A DNA stretch of 64,000 nt from Paenibacillus stellifer (GCF_000758685.1 NZ_CP009286.1:650501-714500), one strand, 5' to 3'. Shown: positions 8,577-17,284, counted from the first letter of the stretch. The notes: generated by a model from the letters alone, not told the origin. Program-made: numbers and translations.

Positions 8577-8722
8577 GGATGGTGCTCCCTAATGTTATTC
8601 CGGACTGAGTCCCGGACTGTAACTGGAAGGTGCTCCCTAATGTTATTCCGGACTGAGTCCCGGACTGTAACCCGGATGTCGCTACCTAATGGTATTCCGG
8701 ACCGTGTCCCGGATTGCGCCCC
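8577..8722. repeat. Tandem repeat, three ~48-bp units
   Basis: Units begin at 8577, 8625 and 8674. The first two are nearly identical (GGTGCTCCCTAATGTTATTC start); the third has diverged. Each holds an imperfect palindrome, TCCGGACTGAGTCCCGGA in the first two. It lies between the ecsAB terminator and the 3' end of the flavoprotein gene, so it is outside coding sequence. Function unknown; it may be a slippage product of a palindromic element. The rest of 8463-8785 has no gene. Confidence 0.8.
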
Positions 8723-8785
8723 CGGTTGCCGTTCGGTTCCCGGCCTATCTTCCGCCACAAGCGGGAGACCCGTCTCCATTCCGTT

Positions 8786-10045
8786 CTACGATTCAGCCGC
8801 GTGCATGCCCGCCGTGTATCCCGTGGAGAACGCTGCGGTGATGTTATAGCCCCCCGTATACCCGTGGATATCGAGAATTTCACCGCAAAAATACAGGCCG
8901 GGCATCAGCTTCGATTCCATCGTGCCGGGCTGGATTTCCTTCAGATGAACGCCGCCGCCGGTCACGAACGCTTCTTCCAGAGAGCGGGTTCCGTGGACGG
9001 TTACCGGCATGCGCTTCAGGAAGCCTGCAAGGGCGGACTGGCCGGTCTTGGAGAACTGACTGCCCATCACATCGCCGTCGATGCCGGACTTGGCCAAAGC
9101 CAGCGGAACGAGCCGGTCCGGCAGCATTCCCTTGAGAATGTTGCGTACGGTCTTCTTCGGATCGGCTTCGAGCTTCTCCCGAATAAGGCGCTCAGCTTCA
9201 TCCGGCCGCAGATCGGGGAACAGGTCGATGGACATGTCCACCTCGGGTCTGCCGGCCTTGCGCTGCACCTGCCGCAAAAACTGGCTGCAGCGCAGGGCGA
9301 TCGGTCCCGAGAGACCGAAATGGGTGAAGATCATATCGCCCCGGTGGGCAATGAGCTTCTTGCCTTTTTCGTTCCAGACCGTAAGTATGACATCGCGCAG
9401 CGATAAGCCCTGAAGCTCGCCGGACTTGATCCAGTCCTCCCGCGAGACGATCGGCACTTCCGTCGGGTAGAGCTCCGTAATGGTGTGGCCGGCAGCCTCC
9501 GCCCAGCGGTATCCATCGCCTGTGCTTCCTGTCTGCGGGACAGATTTGCCGCCCGTTGCAATTATGACCGACCTTGCCCTCAAATCCTTGCCGGAGGCCA
9601 GCCGGACGCCCTGAACGCGGTCTTCGCCATACAGAACTTCGGTGACTGGACTGTCCTTCAGTATGGAGACGCCGAGCGCCTTGATTTTGCCGATCAGGGC
9701 GGAGACGACGCTCGATGCCTTGTCTGAGACGGGGAACATCCTGCCGTTATCTTCTTCCTTGAGACGGATTCCCAGTTCCTCGAAGAAAGCTGCGATCGAA
9801 CGGTTATCAAAATGATCCAGCGCGCTGTACAGGAACCGGCCGTTGCCCGGAATATGGGCGATCAGCTCGTCTCTTTCCTTCATATTGGTAACATTGCAGC
9901 GGCCTCCTCCGGAGATGCCGAGCTTCCGGCCGAGCTTCGCACCCTTGTCGATCAGCAGGACGGACGCACCGCGCTCCGCCGCTGCCACGCTGGCCATCAG
10001 GCCGGAAGGACCGCCGCCAATGACGATGACATCATAAGCACTCAT
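8786..10045 (-). CDS. NAD(P)/FAD-dependent oxidoreductase, HI0933/YtfP family
   Basis: A 419-residue flavoprotein of the HI0933-like family (BaiN/YtfP), whose physiological substrate is mostly unknown. The N-terminal FAD dinucleotide-binding motif is VIVIGGGPSGLMAS, followed by RGASVLLIDKGAKLGRKLGISGGGRCNVTN, a family signature. The C-terminus has VTGGGVHLKEI and GLYFCGEILDIHGYTGGYN, the second FAD-contacting block. The frame opens earlier with a TTG, but the ATG at 10045 has AAAGGAG seven bases ahead and begins right at the Rossmann strand. It stands alone between a terminator and the divergent kinase gene. Confidence 0.9.
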   Translation of the reverse strand: MSAYDVIVIGGGPSGLMASVAAAERGASVLLIDKGAKLGRKLGISGGGRCNVTNMKERDELIAHIPGNGRFLYSALDHFDNRSIAAFFEELGIRLKEEDNGRMFPVSDKASSVVSALIGKIKALGVSILKDSPVTEVLYGEDRVQGVRLASGKDLRARSVIIATGGKSVPQTGSTGDGYRWAEAAGHTITELYPTEVPIVSREDWIKSGELQGLSLRDVILTVWNEKGKKLIAHRGDMIFTHFGLSGPIALRCSQFLRQVQRKAGRPEVDMSIDLFPDLRPDEAERLIREKLEADPKKTVRNILKGMLPDRLVPLALAKSGIDGDVMGSQFSKTGQSALAGFLKRMPVTVHGTRSLEEAFVTGGGVHLKEIQPGTMESKLMPGLYFCGEILDIHGYTGGYNITAAFSTGYTAGMHAAES

Positions 10046-10230
10046 GAAAGACTCCTTTTGCAAATAAAGCTTGAATTTTGATCACGGCCATCATACCATT
10101 ATTGCCCCGCAGGGAGCCAGTCAAGACCGCTCTATTCATAAAACGTCGGCAATGTCGGATTGTGTAATTGTCAAAAAGCCCCATTATGGCTTAATCTAGA
10201 CTAGCATTCTCTAAATATGCAGTCCGGGCG

Positions 10231-11934
10231 GTGATCCTCATTCTTATAAGCGAGATCAAAAATATCCTCCTGCAACTTTCCGCTTCTGCCTCTTTTGTGC
10301 TCCTCGTCCAGTGGAAAATGATCCGCGGCCCCATCAAGCCCAGAAATCCGAACTTTCCGAACCAACCCGTCCTTCTCCTGATCTCCTGCGGCTTCAGTTT
10401 GCTGCTGTGCACACTGCTGTCGGGCAAGATGTTCGGCGTGCTCTATATCAATTGGGGACTTTTGCCCGCTTATATCGGTATTCTGTACGGCAGCTCCCGC
10501 ACCCGGACGGGACTGGCCGCACTGATGCTGGGCAGTATGTACCTCTCGTCCCTGAGGGATGTTCCCGGCCATATTCTGCTCAACTCCGGTCTGCTGCTAT
10601 GCCCGCTGCTGTTCGGGATGTCGGGCAAATTCCGGCTGGGTACGATAACGGAGAAAATTTTGGTTCTATGGGCGGCTCTGGTGCCAAGTCTTGTTCTGAT
10701 GGCGTACACCTCGGCGGAATCAGGCTGGAATTACCGTGACACCGATATGCGGCACATGCTGCTGATCAGCATAACTATGGTTGTGTATTTGACCGTCGGC
10801 GCGCTCTATATTTATTTGCTTGAGACGGCTTGGGACAAGCTTGAGGTAGATGGGCGGATTGCGAGCCTGTCCGAGAAATTCAGGCAGGAGACCGATAATC
10901 TCCGGCAGATCACCGACATGGTACCGCTGAGCATCATCGCCCTCGATGATAACCTTAGAATCATACGCCTGAACGAGACGCTGATGGATAAAATACTGAC
11001 CCGCTCTCCCGGAGTATCCAAAGGGGATATTGTCAACCGGACGGCCTTTGATCTCATACATATGCTAAAACTCACGATGACGCCGGAAATCGATCAGATG
11101 CTGAGTATCATACAACGCAAACAAAGAGCCGCCGAAACGATCCTCTGCTACGGGCGCGTGATTCATTTCATGGCCACTCCGCTTGCATCCAAAGATAAGA
11201 ATAAGCCCGGCGTCATGGTGATCGTCATGCAGGATATGACGGAGGAGGAGAAAATCCGCAGCGAACTGAGCCATGTTGAGCGTCTTTCGCTCGTCGGACA
11301 AATGGCGGCCGGAATTACCCATGAAATCCGGAATCCGATGGCTGTAGTGCGGGGCTTTCTGCAGCTCATGAATGAGAAGTGTCCGCCCGGCTTGGAATCT
11401 TATTTTCAGATTGTAATGGAGGAGCTGGACAGGGCGAACGGCATTATTAATGATTTTCTGTCGCTTGCGCGCAGCGGAATGTCGACCAAAGAGGATGTCA
11501 ATCTGCATGTGCTGCTTGAAGAGCTAGCTCCGCTGCTCTGGGCGGACGCCAACCTGCGCGGCCAGAGCGTAGAGCTGAATCTGTGTGAATCGCTGCCGGC
11601 TTTACGAGTGAACAGCAAGGAAATCAAGCAGGTCATCCTGAATCTGGGACGCAATGCGATGGAAGCGATGCAGCCCAAGGGCGTTCTGACACTGGAGACC
11701 CGGCAAGTCCTTGGCAGAGCGGAGCTTCTGGTCAAGGATACGGGCAGCGGGATGACGGAGACAGAGCTTGCCAAGCTGTTCACGCCCTTTTTTACAACCA
11801 AGGAACAAGGGACGGGACTCGGACTTCCGCTATGCCTCAGCATTATTGAACGTCATGGCGGAACGATTACCGTGAATTCCATTCACGGAGCGGGCACTGT
11901 GTTCACGGTCTCCCTGCCATGTGAGAGCGAGTGA
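10231..11934 (+). CDS. Membrane sensor histidine kinase (KinB/KinD-like, orphan)
   Basis: A 567-residue kinase. Residues 1-200 hold about six hydrophobic helices without a large extracellular loop, residues 210-340 are PAS-like (ITDMVPLSIIALDDNLRIIRLNE), then HisKA with His364 in GITHEIRNPMAVVRGFLQLM, and HATPase with N box LNLGRNAMEAM, G1 DTGSGM, F box PFFTTK and G2 GTGLGL. The domain order resembles the Bacillus sporulation kinases that feed the Spo0F phosphorelay. No response regulator lies next to it, which also fits that role. The GTG start lacks a clear ribosome site; ATG at residue 30 is an alternative. The sporulation role is inference. Confidence 0.85.
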   Translation: MILILISEIKNILLQLSASASFVLLVQWKMIRGPIKPRNPNFPNQPVLLLISCGFSLLLCTLLSGKMFGVLYINWGLLPAYIGILYGSSRTRTGLAALMLGSMYLSSLRDVPGHILLNSGLLLCPLLFGMSGKFRLGTITEKILVLWAALVPSLVLMAYTSAESGWNYRDTDMRHMLLISITMVVYLTVGALYIYLLETAWDKLEVDGRIASLSEKFRQETDNLRQITDMVPLSIIALDDNLRIIRLNETLMDKILTRSPGVSKGDIVNRTAFDLIHMLKLTMTPEIDQMLSIIQRKQRAAETILCYGRVIHFMATPLASKDKNKPGVMVIVMQDMTEEEKIRSELSHVERLSLVGQMAAGITHEIRNPMAVVRGFLQLMNEKCPPGLESYFQIVMEELDRANGIINDFLSLARSGMSTKEDVNLHVLLEELAPLLWADANLRGQSVELNLCESLPALRVNSKEIKQVILNLGRNAMEAMQPKGVLTLETRQVLGRAELLVKDTGSGMTETELAKLFTPFFTTKEQGTGLGLPLCLSIIERHGGTITVNSIHGAGTVFTVSLPCESE

Positions 11935-12003
11935 AAGGAACATTCTAGATCGGTAAAGAGCTGTTTGGGCTGTGACGTATTCGCTTGACTTTGTACAGGC
12001 AGC

Positions 12004-12031
12004 TTGCTTTCAGAGGGTAGGACTGTATAAT
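12004..12031 (+). promoter_or_regulatory. Sigma-A promoter of the bacilliredoxin gene
   Basis: TTGCTT (12004-12009), 16-base spacer, TATAAT (12026-12031). The start codon is 35 bases further on, leaving a short leader with AAAGGAGA. Confidence 0.7.
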
Positions 12032-12065
12032 AAAGTTAGTAATATAGCAAAGGAGAGTGCCAACC

Positions 12066-12500
12066 ATGTCCATGTCTTTTGACCAATATATGAGAGATAC
12101 CATTCAGCCGATGCGAGACGATCTGACCAACATCGGGTTCACCGAGCTTACAACGCCGGAAGAAGTGGAAGCTGCGCTCCCGGGAGCCAAGGGTACGGCG
12201 CTTGTCGTCGTCAACTCCGTGTGCGGCTGTGCAGCCGGTCAATGCCGTCCTGGCGTGGCCCAGGCACTGCAGAACGACGTTCTCCCTGACCACCTGTTCA
12301 CGGTGTTTGCCGGACAGGATAAGGAAGCAACGGCCAAAGCCCGCGAATATTTCGCTCCATATCCGCCGTCCTCTCCTTCGATCGCTTTGATGAAGGACGG
12401 AGAACTCGTGCACTTCATCGAGCGCCACGGAGTCGAGAATCGTTCGGCCGTTGAAATCGCCGCTGAGCTGAAGGATATTTTTGAGCAATATTGCCAATAA
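12066..12500 (+). CDS. Bacilliredoxin, BrxA/BrxB (YphP/YqiW) family
   Basis: A 144-residue thioredoxin-fold protein that removes bacillithiol from oxidised cytosolic proteins. The CGC active-site motif is in VVVNSVCGCAAGQCRPG; the tail VFAGQDKEATAKAREYF and PSSPSIALMKDGELVHFIERH are family hallmarks. An extra Cys sits five residues after the second active-site Cys, where the Bacillus protein as I recall it has Ala. A GTG nine bases upstream touches the Shine-Dalgarno and cannot be used; the ATG at 12066 is well spaced from AAAGGAGA. It is monocistronic, with its own promoter and terminator. Confidence 0.92.
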   Translation: MSMSFDQYMRDTIQPMRDDLTNIGFTELTTPEEVEAALPGAKGTALVVVNSVCGCAAGQCRPGVAQALQNDVLPDHLFTVFAGQDKEATAKAREYFAPYPPSSPSIALMKDGELVHFIERHGVENRSAVEIAAELKDIFEQYCQ

Positions 12501-12526
12501 ACAGCGAAGCTATAGATTCTCAAGCT

Positions 12527-12563
12527 CCCGCGGCACCGTCAGTTCGGTGCCGCGGGATTCTTT
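12527..12563 (+). terminator. Terminator of the bacilliredoxin gene
   Basis: CCCGCGGCACCG (12527-12538) pairs with CGGTGCCGCGGG (12545-12556), followed by ATTCTTT. Confidence 0.85.
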
Positions 12564-12598
12564 ATTTCCGGATTTGAACTTAAGATGAGAGGAAGTGA

Positions 12599-13414
12599 AT
12601 GTCCTTGAGCATGCAGCGCGAGATTATCGAAGTCCTTGGAGTAAGGCCGGAGATCGACGCCGCGAGTGAGGTTCGGAAACGGGTGGATTTCCTGAAAGCC
12701 TATCTGCTGGAATCGAACGCCCGGGGGCTGCTCATCGGCATCAGCGGCGGTGTGGACAGCGCCGTGGCGGCAGCCCTGTGCAAGAAGGCGACGGATGAGC
12801 TGGCTGTACAGGAAGGACGGGGCTATATGACGCTCGGCGTATTTCAGCCCTATGCGGAGCAGGAGGATATTGAGGACAGCTACACTGTGGCGAAGGCGCT
12901 TGGCCTGGAGCATACCGTGGAGACGAATATCGGGGATGCGGTCGACGAGATTGCCCTGGAGACGGAATACGCGTTGAAGGCGCTGGGGCAGCACCGCCAT
13001 TTGAGCCATCAGGGCAAGGGAAACGTCAAGGCCAGAATGCGAATGACGGTTCAGTATGCGCTCGCCTTTGAGAACCATCTGCTTGTCGTGGGCACGGATC
13101 ATGCTTCCGAGGCAATTGCGGGCTTCTATACCAAATGGGGAGACGGAGCTGTGGATATCGCGCCGCTGCGCACCTTGACCAAGCGCCAGGTACGGCAGCT
13201 GGCCGATTATCTGGGCGTTCCGGCTAGTATTATCGGCAAGGTGCCAACCGCCGGGCTGTGGCCGGGACAGGAGGACGAAATGGAGCTGGGCGTAAGCTAT
13301 GAGGATAACAGCGATTATCTGGAGGGGCGGGCTGTGAAGCCCGAGATCAGTCAGCGGCTTGAGAATCACTACCGGAGAACGGTCCACAAGCGCAGCGCCA
13401 TCCCCGGGATATGA
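12599..13414 (+). CDS. nadE: NH3-dependent NAD+ synthetase
   Basis: A 271-residue enzyme that amidates nicotinic-acid adenine dinucleotide to NAD+ with ammonia and ATP, the last step of NAD synthesis. The PP-loop ATP-pyrophosphatase motif is ISGGVDSA (SGGVDS at 49-54). Other blocks: HLSHQGKGNVKARMRM, VVGTDHASEAIAGFYTKWGDGAVDIAPL and KVPTAGLWPGQEDEMELG near the end. The length matches Bacillus NadE (272). There is no glutaminase domain, so it depends on free ammonia. AGAGGAAG precedes the ATG. Confidence 0.95.
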   Translation: MSLSMQREIIEVLGVRPEIDAASEVRKRVDFLKAYLLESNARGLLIGISGGVDSAVAAALCKKATDELAVQEGRGYMTLGVFQPYAEQEDIEDSYTVAKALGLEHTVETNIGDAVDEIALETEYALKALGQHRHLSHQGKGNVKARMRMTVQYALAFENHLLVVGTDHASEAIAGFYTKWGDGAVDIAPLRTLTKRQVRQLADYLGVPASIIGKVPTAGLWPGQEDEMELGVSYEDNSDYLEGRAVKPEISQRLENHYRRTVHKRSAIPGI

Positions 13415-13430
13415 GCCTGAGAGGCCGTCT

Positions 13431-13464
13431 CCTGCGCCGCCGCAGCGATCTGCGGCGGCGCAGG
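13431..13464. terminator. Perfect 15-bp hairpin between nadE and a convergent hydrolase
   Basis: CCTGCGCCGCCGCAG (13431-13445) and CTGCGGCGGCGCAGG (13450-13464) pair without mismatch around the 4-base loop CGAT. There is no T run on either side, so a terminator role is likely from position only. No gene is seen in the rest of 13465-13626. Confidence 0.5.
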
Positions 13465-13626
13465 ATCATGACTTACCGGGGATGAGAGCAGGAAGAAGGA
13501 CCAAATGCTGCGGGGGCGGACCAATCAGGATCACCGTAGAAATACGCCTGCGCATTCATGTCATGCGATTTCCCTGCAATGGCGCGGGGCCATAAGGAAG
13601 CTGACAAGCGTTATTTCCGGTGAAGG

Positions 13627-14451
13627 TCACGCCTTCAGCACGCGGCCGATAAAAGCCCGGGTGGCTTCGATAGCCTGTTCCAGCTGTGGGGTGGCGCCTG
13701 CGAAAGGGTGAACCGTTCTGAAGGTATGATCGCCTCCCGGAATCTGAACCCATTCGATGTCCGGGCGGACAGCTGTCAGCTGCTCCGAGCCCAGGCGCAG
13801 CCGGGCGCCGTCCTCGCTTCCCTGAATCAGGATGACCGGGAAGCCGGCCTGCTGCATGCGCTCTACAATCCGGTAACGCTCCTTCTGCAGCTCCAGGTCC
13901 TCCAGGATCACGGCATCCAGTGGCATTTGCTGGCCGGTCCGGCCGTTCAGGACAAAGGCCCTTCCTTTCTCGCGCATATCCTGTTTCTGCTGATCCGTGA
14001 ACAGATCAAGGTCGGTTACGCCGTTCCAGGAAATGACGCCCGCAATTTCTCCGGGGTGGTCCAGCGCATAGACGAGGCAGTCTCCGGCGCCGCGGCTGTG
14101 GCCGAGGAGAAAGAGCGGAAGAGCGCCCAGCTTGGGATGCTGGCTTAAATAGGAGAGCAGAACGTCCAAATCCTGAAGCTCGCGGTCATATGTATTGCGG
14201 GCGAACTTCTCGAGCTCGGTGAAGGTTTGGAGATCGTCCCCAATTCCTCCATGGGAGAAATTGAAGGTTACGACTTCATGATTCAGACTCAGGCGTTCGG
14301 CGGCATAGGGGAACATTCCCCAATCCTTGAAGCCTTTGTAGCCGTGGGCAATGACGATCAGCGCCTTCGCTTCACCCTGTGAAGGAAAGCGGGTACATCT
14401 CAGTACGGCGTCATCCCCTGCCGGCAGTTCAAATTGAATGCCTTGGCTCAT
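13627..14451 (-). CDS. Alpha/beta hydrolase (dienelactone-hydrolase-like)
   Basis: A 274-residue cytosolic serine hydrolase. The HG oxyanion motif is IAHGYKGFKDWG (residues 35-46), the nucleophile elbow GHSRG (Ser119) follows strand LPLFLL, a probable acid is the Asp in QGSEDGARL, and the catalytic His lies in GGDHTF. No signal peptide. GAGGAGG is seven bases before the ATG. The family covers esterases and peptidase-like enzymes; the substrate is unknown. It converges on nadE. Confidence 0.85.
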   Translation of the reverse strand: MSQGIQFELPAGDDAVLRCTRFPSQGEAKALIVIAHGYKGFKDWGMFPYAAERLSLNHEVVTFNFSHGGIGDDLQTFTELEKFARNTYDRELQDLDVLLSYLSQHPKLGALPLFLLGHSRGAGDCLVYALDHPGEIAGVISWNGVTDLDLFTDQQKQDMREKGRAFVLNGRTGQQMPLDAVILEDLELQKERYRIVERMQQAGFPVILIQGSEDGARLRLGSEQLTAVRPDIEWVQIPGGDHTFRTVHPFAGATPQLEQAIEATRAFIGRVLKA

Positions 14452-14662
14452 GAGAAGCCTCCTCTCTGAATGACGATGGCCTTTCGCCGCAGCCGCTTTC
14501 CCCGCGTGAGGTCATGGACTTTGGCATGGAATTCTTTTAAAATATAAGAATTTCGGTAAGCCTATCTTTATCCTTACCATAGCAGAAAGTTGAATTGAAC
14601 ACTATAGCAGCAGATGTCAATTCCCTATTTTCCATAAGGGGAAAAACGAGGAGCGTGTACGC

Positions 14663-15079
14663 TTGATCTACGGAATCGGGCACGATGTGCTGGACTTGAA
14701 ACGAGTCTCCGGGCTGCTTGAAGGCAGGCTCGGAGAACGGTTTGCCGCCCGGATTTTGACACCCGGCGAGCTTGCATTGGGAGAAAGCCGGGGCGGGCTA
14801 ACGGCTGAATTCGCCGGGGGACGATTCACCGCCAAGGAAGCGGTCGTCAAGGCGTTCGGATGCGGTATAGGCAGGGCGATGGGATTCGGAGATATTGAAA
14901 TTCTTCCGGGTCCGTCGGGACAGCCAAAGGCGGAGGTGTCGGAAGAAGCCTTCGAAAGGCTTATGCTGCCTGCGGGCTACCGCTACGTAATCCATCTGAC
15001 CATTACTCATACCCCGAAGCTGGCGTCGGCCTTTGCCGTGGTGGAGCAGCTGGAGGATGACCGGGGGCCGTGGGACTAA
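14663..15079 (+). CDS. acpS: Holo-acyl-carrier-protein synthase
   Basis: A 138-residue enzyme that transfers 4'-phosphopantetheine from CoA to acyl carrier protein in fatty-acid synthesis. Mg-binding Asp8 lies in GIGHDVLDLKRV, and Glu59 in RFTAKEAVVKAFG; THTPKLASAFAVVE closes the domain. It starts at TTG with AACGAGGAGCG upstream. mutY begins 41 bases after the stop, so the two are probably co-transcribed. The length is slightly above the usual 120-130, from a short charged tail. Confidence 0.93.
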   Translation: MIYGIGHDVLDLKRVSGLLEGRLGERFAARILTPGELALGESRGGLTAEFAGGRFTAKEAVVKAFGCGIGRAMGFGDIEILPGPSGQPKAEVSEEAFERLMLPAGYRYVIHLTITHTPKLASAFAVVEQLEDDRGPWD

Positions 15080-15120
15080 GATACAGATGCGAAAATACAG
15101 ACATAGCAAGGAGAATCGGC

Positions 15121-16416
15121 ATGACACTGGATGAGAGGAAGGAAGCGGGCGGAGGGGAGGACGAACTCTTCTTCAGCATGCGGCTGCTGGAGTGGTACAA
15201 CGGGCAGAAGCGGGATCTGCCCTGGCGGCGCTCCCGCGATCCCTACAAAATTTGGGTGTCGGAAATCATGCTGCAGCAGACGCGGGTGGATACGGTGATT
15301 CCTTACTTCAACCGGTTCATCGAACGCTTCCCGACCATTGATGCCCTCGCTGAAGCACCGGAGGAAGAGGTGCTGAAAGCTTGGGAGGGGCTGGGCTATT
15401 ATTCCCGGGCGCGAAATCTGCAGAGCGCGGCGCAGCAGGTGAAGGAACTGTACGGCGGCAAGGTTCCGGACGACCGCGAGGCGGTGTTCGGCCTGAAGGG
15501 TGTCGGTCCCTATACGGCGGGGGCTATTCTCAGCATCGCCTTTAATCGTCCCGAGCCGGCTGTGGACGGCAATGTGATGCGGGTGCTCTCCCGCTTCTTC
15601 CTGATCGAAGATGATATCGCCAAGCCGAAGACCCGGATCAAGATGGAGGCTCTGGCGAAATCGCTGATCCCGGAAGGCGAGGCGTCCAGCTTCAATCAGG
15701 CGCTGATGGAGCATGGCGCGCTGACCTGCACGCCGAAGTCGCCGCGCTGCCTCGTCTGCCCGGTCATGGAGCGCTGCGCCGGGCGGCTTGCGGGCGTCGA
15801 GACGGAGCTGCCCGTCAAGACCAAGGCGAAGCCGCCGCGCCCCGAAGAGCGGCTGGCGGCTCTCGTGGAGGGCCGCGGCGAGCACGCGGGCCGGGTGCTC
15901 ATCCGGCAGCGGCCGACCCGCGGGCTTCTCGCCCGCATGTGGGAGCTGCCGCATTGGCCGGCGCCGGGAGACATCGGCGCGGGGAGCGGGCGGCCGGGCG
16001 AAGCGGCCGCGATGGACCGGCTGCGCCGGTCCCTGGCCGAGGCCGGGGTGGCAGCCCGGCCGGAGGCGTACATGATGGCTGCCGAGCATACGTTCAGCCA
16101 TATTCACTGGACCCTGCAGGTATACCGCTGCAGGGAGGAGGAGCTTCCGCAGCCGATGGCGGCGGAAGCTCGGGGCTTGTACGCCGCCGGCAGCGGAGCG
16201 GCGGCGGGTGGTGACGCGCCGGGCGGCGAGCCGGCGCTGCTCCTGCCGGGCGCAGAGCAGCCCGGCCTCTTCGCCGACGAAGGCGGAGCCGAGGAGGAAC
16301 GGCCGGACATGCGCTGGATCGGCCGGGAGGACATGGCGAACTACGCCTTCCCGAACGTTTTTCTGAAGCTGCTGAACGCCTACTTTGACGGACAGGAGGC
16401 GGCGGGACGCCGCTGA
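15121..16416 (+). CDS. mutY: A/G-specific adenine DNA glycosylase MutY
   Basis: A 431-residue repair enzyme that excises adenine mispaired with 8-oxoguanine. Catalytic Glu48 lies in SEIMLQQTRVDTV, the helix-hairpin-helix is GLKGVGPYTAGAI, and catalytic Asp149 is in AVDGNVMRV. The iron-sulfur ligands are Cys203, Cys210, Cys213 and Cys219 (C-x6-C-x2-C-x5-C). The C-terminal NUDIX-like domain that reads 8-oxoG starts near residue 245 and contains an Ala/Gly/Pro-rich insertion around residues 355-395. The ATG at 15121 has AAGGAG, whereas the longer frame has none. Very high local GC (15800-16300) matches the insertion. Confidence 0.93.
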   Translation: MTLDERKEAGGGEDELFFSMRLLEWYNGQKRDLPWRRSRDPYKIWVSEIMLQQTRVDTVIPYFNRFIERFPTIDALAEAPEEEVLKAWEGLGYYSRARNLQSAAQQVKELYGGKVPDDREAVFGLKGVGPYTAGAILSIAFNRPEPAVDGNVMRVLSRFFLIEDDIAKPKTRIKMEALAKSLIPEGEASSFNQALMEHGALTCTPKSPRCLVCPVMERCAGRLAGVETELPVKTKAKPPRPEERLAALVEGRGEHAGRVLIRQRPTRGLLARMWELPHWPAPGDIGAGSGRPGEAAAMDRLRRSLAEAGVAARPEAYMMAAEHTFSHIHWTLQVYRCREEELPQPMAAEARGLYAAGSGAAAGGDAPGGEPALLLPGAEQPGLFADEGGAEEERPDMRWIGREDMANYAFPNVFLKLLNAYFDGQEAAGRR

Positions 16417-16515
16417 ACCGGGGTCAGTGTCTCTTATAAGCGCGCACCCGCTGAAGCGGCCTGCCGACGGCTCCGCCGCAGGCAGACACAGCAGTCTAAA
16501 TAATGAATAATGAAT

Positions 16516-16557
16516 AACAGCGGCAGTCTTGGACAGGAGTCCAGGGCTGCCGCTGTT
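16516..16557. terminator. Bidirectional terminator between mutY and gntR
   Basis: AACAGCGGCAG (16516-16526) pairs with CTGCCGCTGTT (16547-16557), with inner GGAC/GTCC; TGTTTG follows on the plus strand and the minus side is AT-rich. Confidence 0.8.
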
Positions 16558-16571
16558 TGTTTGAAGCCCCT

Positions 16572-17237
16572 TTATAACAGCCCGTGCAGTTCATGCATTG
16601 GACGCAGAATGTTCTTCCTGATCGCCTCCGCCGCTTTAACGGCATCATGGGCCTCCAGGGCGGCGATAATCTCCGCATGCTCTTCCGCCGAAGTCAGGGA
16701 AGCGGTCATTTTTTCCTTGAGAAAGACATACTTGAACCGCTGAATATGCACCTGCAGCGAGGCGTTGAAAGACGCGAGATATGGATTGTCGGCAGCTTCT
16801 ACAATGAAATTATGAAAGGCCTCGTCCGATTCCATCGCCTGAAAAGGCTGGCCCGTCCGAATGGCTTCCTCGAAGGAAGCGTTGAGTGCCCGCAGCGACT
16901 CAATCTGACTACCTGTCAGGTTTGGAGCGGCCTGTTCCGCTGCGAGCGCATGCAAGGCTGCAAGGGTCGGATACATCTTGAGGATATCGTCTTTTTGGAT
17001 GGTGGTGACGCGTGTTTCTTTCCCGGGCTGCATCGTGACGAGCCCCTGCATTTCCAGAAGCTGCAGCGCTTCCCGGATCGGGGTACGGCTGACAGCCAGG
17101 GACTCCGCAAGCTCGGCATCAAGCAGTTTCTCTCCCGGCTGCAGCGTTCCTTCGATAATCCAGCGCTGGAGCTGAGAGAAGGCGCGCTCCTTGGCTGATA
17201 AGCGGATGGGAGAGGCAAAATTTTTCGGTACAGGCAA
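16572..17237 (-). CDS. GntR-family regulator, FadR/FCD subfamily
   Basis: About 221 residues. The N-terminal winged helix includes GEKLLDAELAESLAVSRTPIREALQLLEMQGLV, the classical GntR DNA-contact region. The C-terminal FCD helical ligand domain has the metal-site features (D in MESDEAFHNFIVEAADN and H in SAEEHAEIIAAL). Two TTG codons compete: at 17246 the AGGAG box abuts the codon, while at 17237 it is nine bases away, so the latter is chosen. The gene is divergent from ilvD with two matching palindromic elements between them, suggesting it represses itself and ilvD. The effector is unknown, possibly an organic acid. Confidence 0.87.
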   Translation of the reverse strand: MPVPKNFASPIRLSAKERAFSQLQRWIIEGTLQPGEKLLDAELAESLAVSRTPIREALQLLEMQGLVTMQPGKETRVTTIQKDDILKMYPTLAALHALAAEQAAPNLTGSQIESLRALNASFEEAIRTGQPFQAMESDEAFHNFIVEAADNPYLASFNASLQVHIQRFKYVFLKEKMTASLTSAEEHAEIIAALEAHDAVKAAEAIRKNILRPMHELHGLL

Positions 17238-17257
17238 TGGAGACAACTCCTAACGGG

Positions 17258-17284
17258 ATATTCTATATGCAATATACCGAATAT
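17258..17284. promoter_or_regulatory. Operator-like palindrome near the gntR start
   Basis: ATATTC (17258-17263) and GAATAT (17279-17284) flank TATATGCAATATACC (17264-17278), which matches the half-site of the stronger palindrome at 17345-17366 at most positions. It lies just upstream of the gntR ribosome site. Confidence 0.5.

Noticed and set aside
8577..8722. CRISPR array
   Set aside because: The units are contiguous 48-bp tandem copies without unique spacers, and no cas genes are present.
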